Part shown: positions 62,944-64,000 of the stretch, piece by piece
Numbering within the stretch: position 1 is the first letter of the stretch
How the letters are laid out: each line of letters begins with the position of its first letter
Source: Clostridia bacterium
Lineage (GTDB): Bacteria > Bacillota > Clostridia > Christensenellales > Borkfalkiaceae
Direction of reading: 5' to 3'
Length of the DNA stretch: 64,000 bases
Assembly (NCBI GenBank): GCA_017507005.1
Contig: JAFWBT010000007.1
Span: 23,682 to 87,681, forward strand
The notes under the pieces: generated by a model
The model's database searches: none
Told to the model about the DNA's origin: nothing
What the model saw: the letters and a program-made list of their open reading frames with translations, nothing else
Program-made: the position numbers and the translations under genes

Positions 62944-64000
62944 AAAATTTTTGCATTGTTTGAGGATACAATTTCCGCCGAAGCATTATGAAGATGAACG
63001 TATTGCCGAGGTTGTGGATTATTGCGTGAAATATGGCTTCAAAAATGTGATGCTTTTCATAAATGCGGAAGAGTACAACGTTGGACATATGACGATTGAG
63101 GAAGCAAAGCCGTGGCTCGAAACGATGAAAAAAGCAAAAGAAGCTTTGGTGGAAAAGGGAATTACAGTTAGCTTAAATCCTTGGATTGAGATTGGACACC
63201 TTGACCGTTGCAGATCTTTGAAAAAGGGACAAAATTTTACCACGCAGGTGGATTACGATGGGGGCAGGTGCGAGATGGTCGCTTGTCCGCTGTGTGAAAA
63301 CTGGAAAAAATATTTCTTTGAATTTTATCAATATATTATTAAAGAGCTTGATCCCGATACCGTTTGGGTCGAAGACGATTTCCGTTTGCATAATCACGGC
63401 GATTTAAAATTTGGCGGATGTTTTTGCCATTTGCATATGCAAAAATATAACGAGCGTTTGGGAACAAAATATACTCGTGAAGAATTTACGGACAGGTTGT
63501 TCCGCAAACAACCTGAAAAACGGGTGAAGAAGGCTTGGCTCGACGTAAATAGAGAATGTATGGCAAATCTTGCCGAGGATATTGGTCAAGCGGTTGCAGA
63601 ACTTGGTCTTGGAACGAAAGTAGGGTTGATGTCCTCTATGCACGAAAAACACGCCTTAGAGGGTAGAGATTGGCATAGGTTGCATAAAGGGCTTGCCGCA
63701 GGCGGGCCTATGATTAACAGATTGCATTTGCCGTGCTACGATGAATATTCCGCAAAGAGATATTACGTGGAATTTAACCGCGGGTCTTTCCATTGTCGCG
63801 CGCTGTTGCCTAAAAACACAGTCGTTTATCCCGAGCTTGAAAACGGCTCGTTTAGTACATTTACGAAAGACGCAAGATTTTTACAATTTCAGCTTGAATC
63901 GGCAATTCCGCTTTGTATCGAAGGTATGACTTACGATATTTACGATTTCGTGGGGAACGGGATTGTGCCGAGTTTTCGTTACGGCGAAGCGGTAAAAGAA
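62936..64000 (+). CDS. TIM-barrel glycosidase-like protein (3' partial)
   Basis: 355 codons are visible before the window ends. It begins MRKKFLHCLRIQFPPKHYEDERI; strand-helix alternation (YCVKYGFKNVMLFINAEEY; KGITVSLNPWIEIG; DTVWVEDDFRLHNHG; GLMSSMHEKH) suggests a beta/alpha barrel like those of glycoside hydrolases, with the acidic VEDD after strand 4 as possible catalytic acid. I cannot name a family. Residues about 106-112 (YDGGRCE) coincide with a degenerate copy of the 28-bp motif (63251-63278). It is coupled to the ygjV-like gene by overlap. Confidence 0.5.
   Translation, partial: MRKKFLHCLRIQFPPKHYEDERIAEVVDYCVKYGFKNVMLFINAEEYNVGHMTIEEAKPWLETMKKAKEALVEKGITVSLNPWIEIGHLDRCRSLKKGQNFTTQVDYDGGRCEMVACPLCENWKKYFFEFYQYIIKELDPDTVWVEDDFRLHNHGDLKFGGCFCHLHMQKYNERLGTKYTREEFTDRLFRKQPEKRVKKAWLDVNRECMANLAEDIGQAVAELGLGTKVGLMSSMHEKHALEGRDWHRLHKGLAAGGPMINRLHLPCYDEYSAKRYYVEFNRGSFHCRALLPKNTVVYPELENGSFSTFTKDARFLQFQLESAIPLCIEGMTYDIYDFVGNGIVPSFRYGEAVKE
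63251..63278 (+). repeat. Degenerate 28-bp motif candidate (copy 16)
   Basis: Contains ACGATGGGGGCAGGTGCGAG and the D-G-G-R reading seen in copies 1 and 2, but the right arm is poorly kept. Confidence 0.35.

Overview
The window reads as a chromosomal piece of a low-to-mid-GC, single-membrane Bacillota, most likely an uncultured gut clostridium. This is inferred from a type III glutamine synthetase, a DnaD-type replication protein, DUF951, the ywlC-ywlE-rpiB gene order, clostridial-style lipoproteins, strong Shine-Dalgarno sequences and near-consensus sigma-A promoters. TGA is used as a stop. Genes are dense and mostly housekeeping.

Layout. 1-9.4 kb: an overlapping operon pncB (5' cut by the window edge), lspA, an RluD-type pseudouridine synthase and a DUF512 radical-SAM-like protein, then der, plsY and the potassium uptake pair trkA-trkH. 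9.4-12.1 kb: a GH95 fucosidase. 12.2-15.2 kb: tmRNA (ssrA) followed by an AT-rich cargo of two genes (a zinc-ribbon/nuclease protein and a small membrane protein) enclosed by a 14-bp direct repeat of the tmRNA 3' end. 15.3-24.4 kb: a PlsC-like acyltransferase, a ZIP transporter, phosphoglucomutase, fucose isomerase, a GH78-like glycosidase and nadE. 24.5-36.6 kb: glnN with a long leader, a Ser/Glu-rich lipoprotein, a DUF4130 and radical SAM pair, pnuC with an attenuator-like leader, a Na/Pi transporter, oadB-oadG and a lipoprotein. 36.7-40.2 kb: an AT-rich four-gene ABC locus rich in Cys and His, resembling the zinc-regulated Zrg type. 40.2-46.5 kb: tRNA-Ser with an odd tRNA-derived repeat, a DnaD-domain protein and sbcDC. 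46.5-60.3 kb: a co-directional run (hydrolase-like protein, DUF951, lepB, degV, ACT/DUF711, pepF, dnaB, ywlC, ywlE, rpiB, mscS, S51 peptidase). 60.3-62.2 kb: tRNA-Leu, a truncated GHKL/Hsp90-like ATPase and several partial copies of the tRNA 3' end. 62.3 kb to end: a ygjV-like gene and a partial TIM-barrel-type gene.

How the genes connect. pncB, nadE and pnuC are three separate NAD supply genes. GH95, FucI and the GH78-like protein suggest use of host or plant deoxy-sugars. dnaB, the DnaD-domain protein and sbcDC serve replication and repair. tmRNA, der, the pseudouridine synthase and the threonylcarbamoyl-AMP synthase serve translation.

Most notable are (1) a dispersed 28-bp motif, at least 15 copies, with conserved arms AAAACG and GTACGCGTTGAA around a variable centre, found between genes and in frame inside genes; (2) two small elements beside tRNA-Ser and tRNA-Leu that share a GCTAAA-loop hairpin placed just before a copied tRNA 3' end; (3) the att-flanked tmRNA cargo; and (4) the Zrg-like ABC locus. 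All functions are inferred from sequence reading alone.
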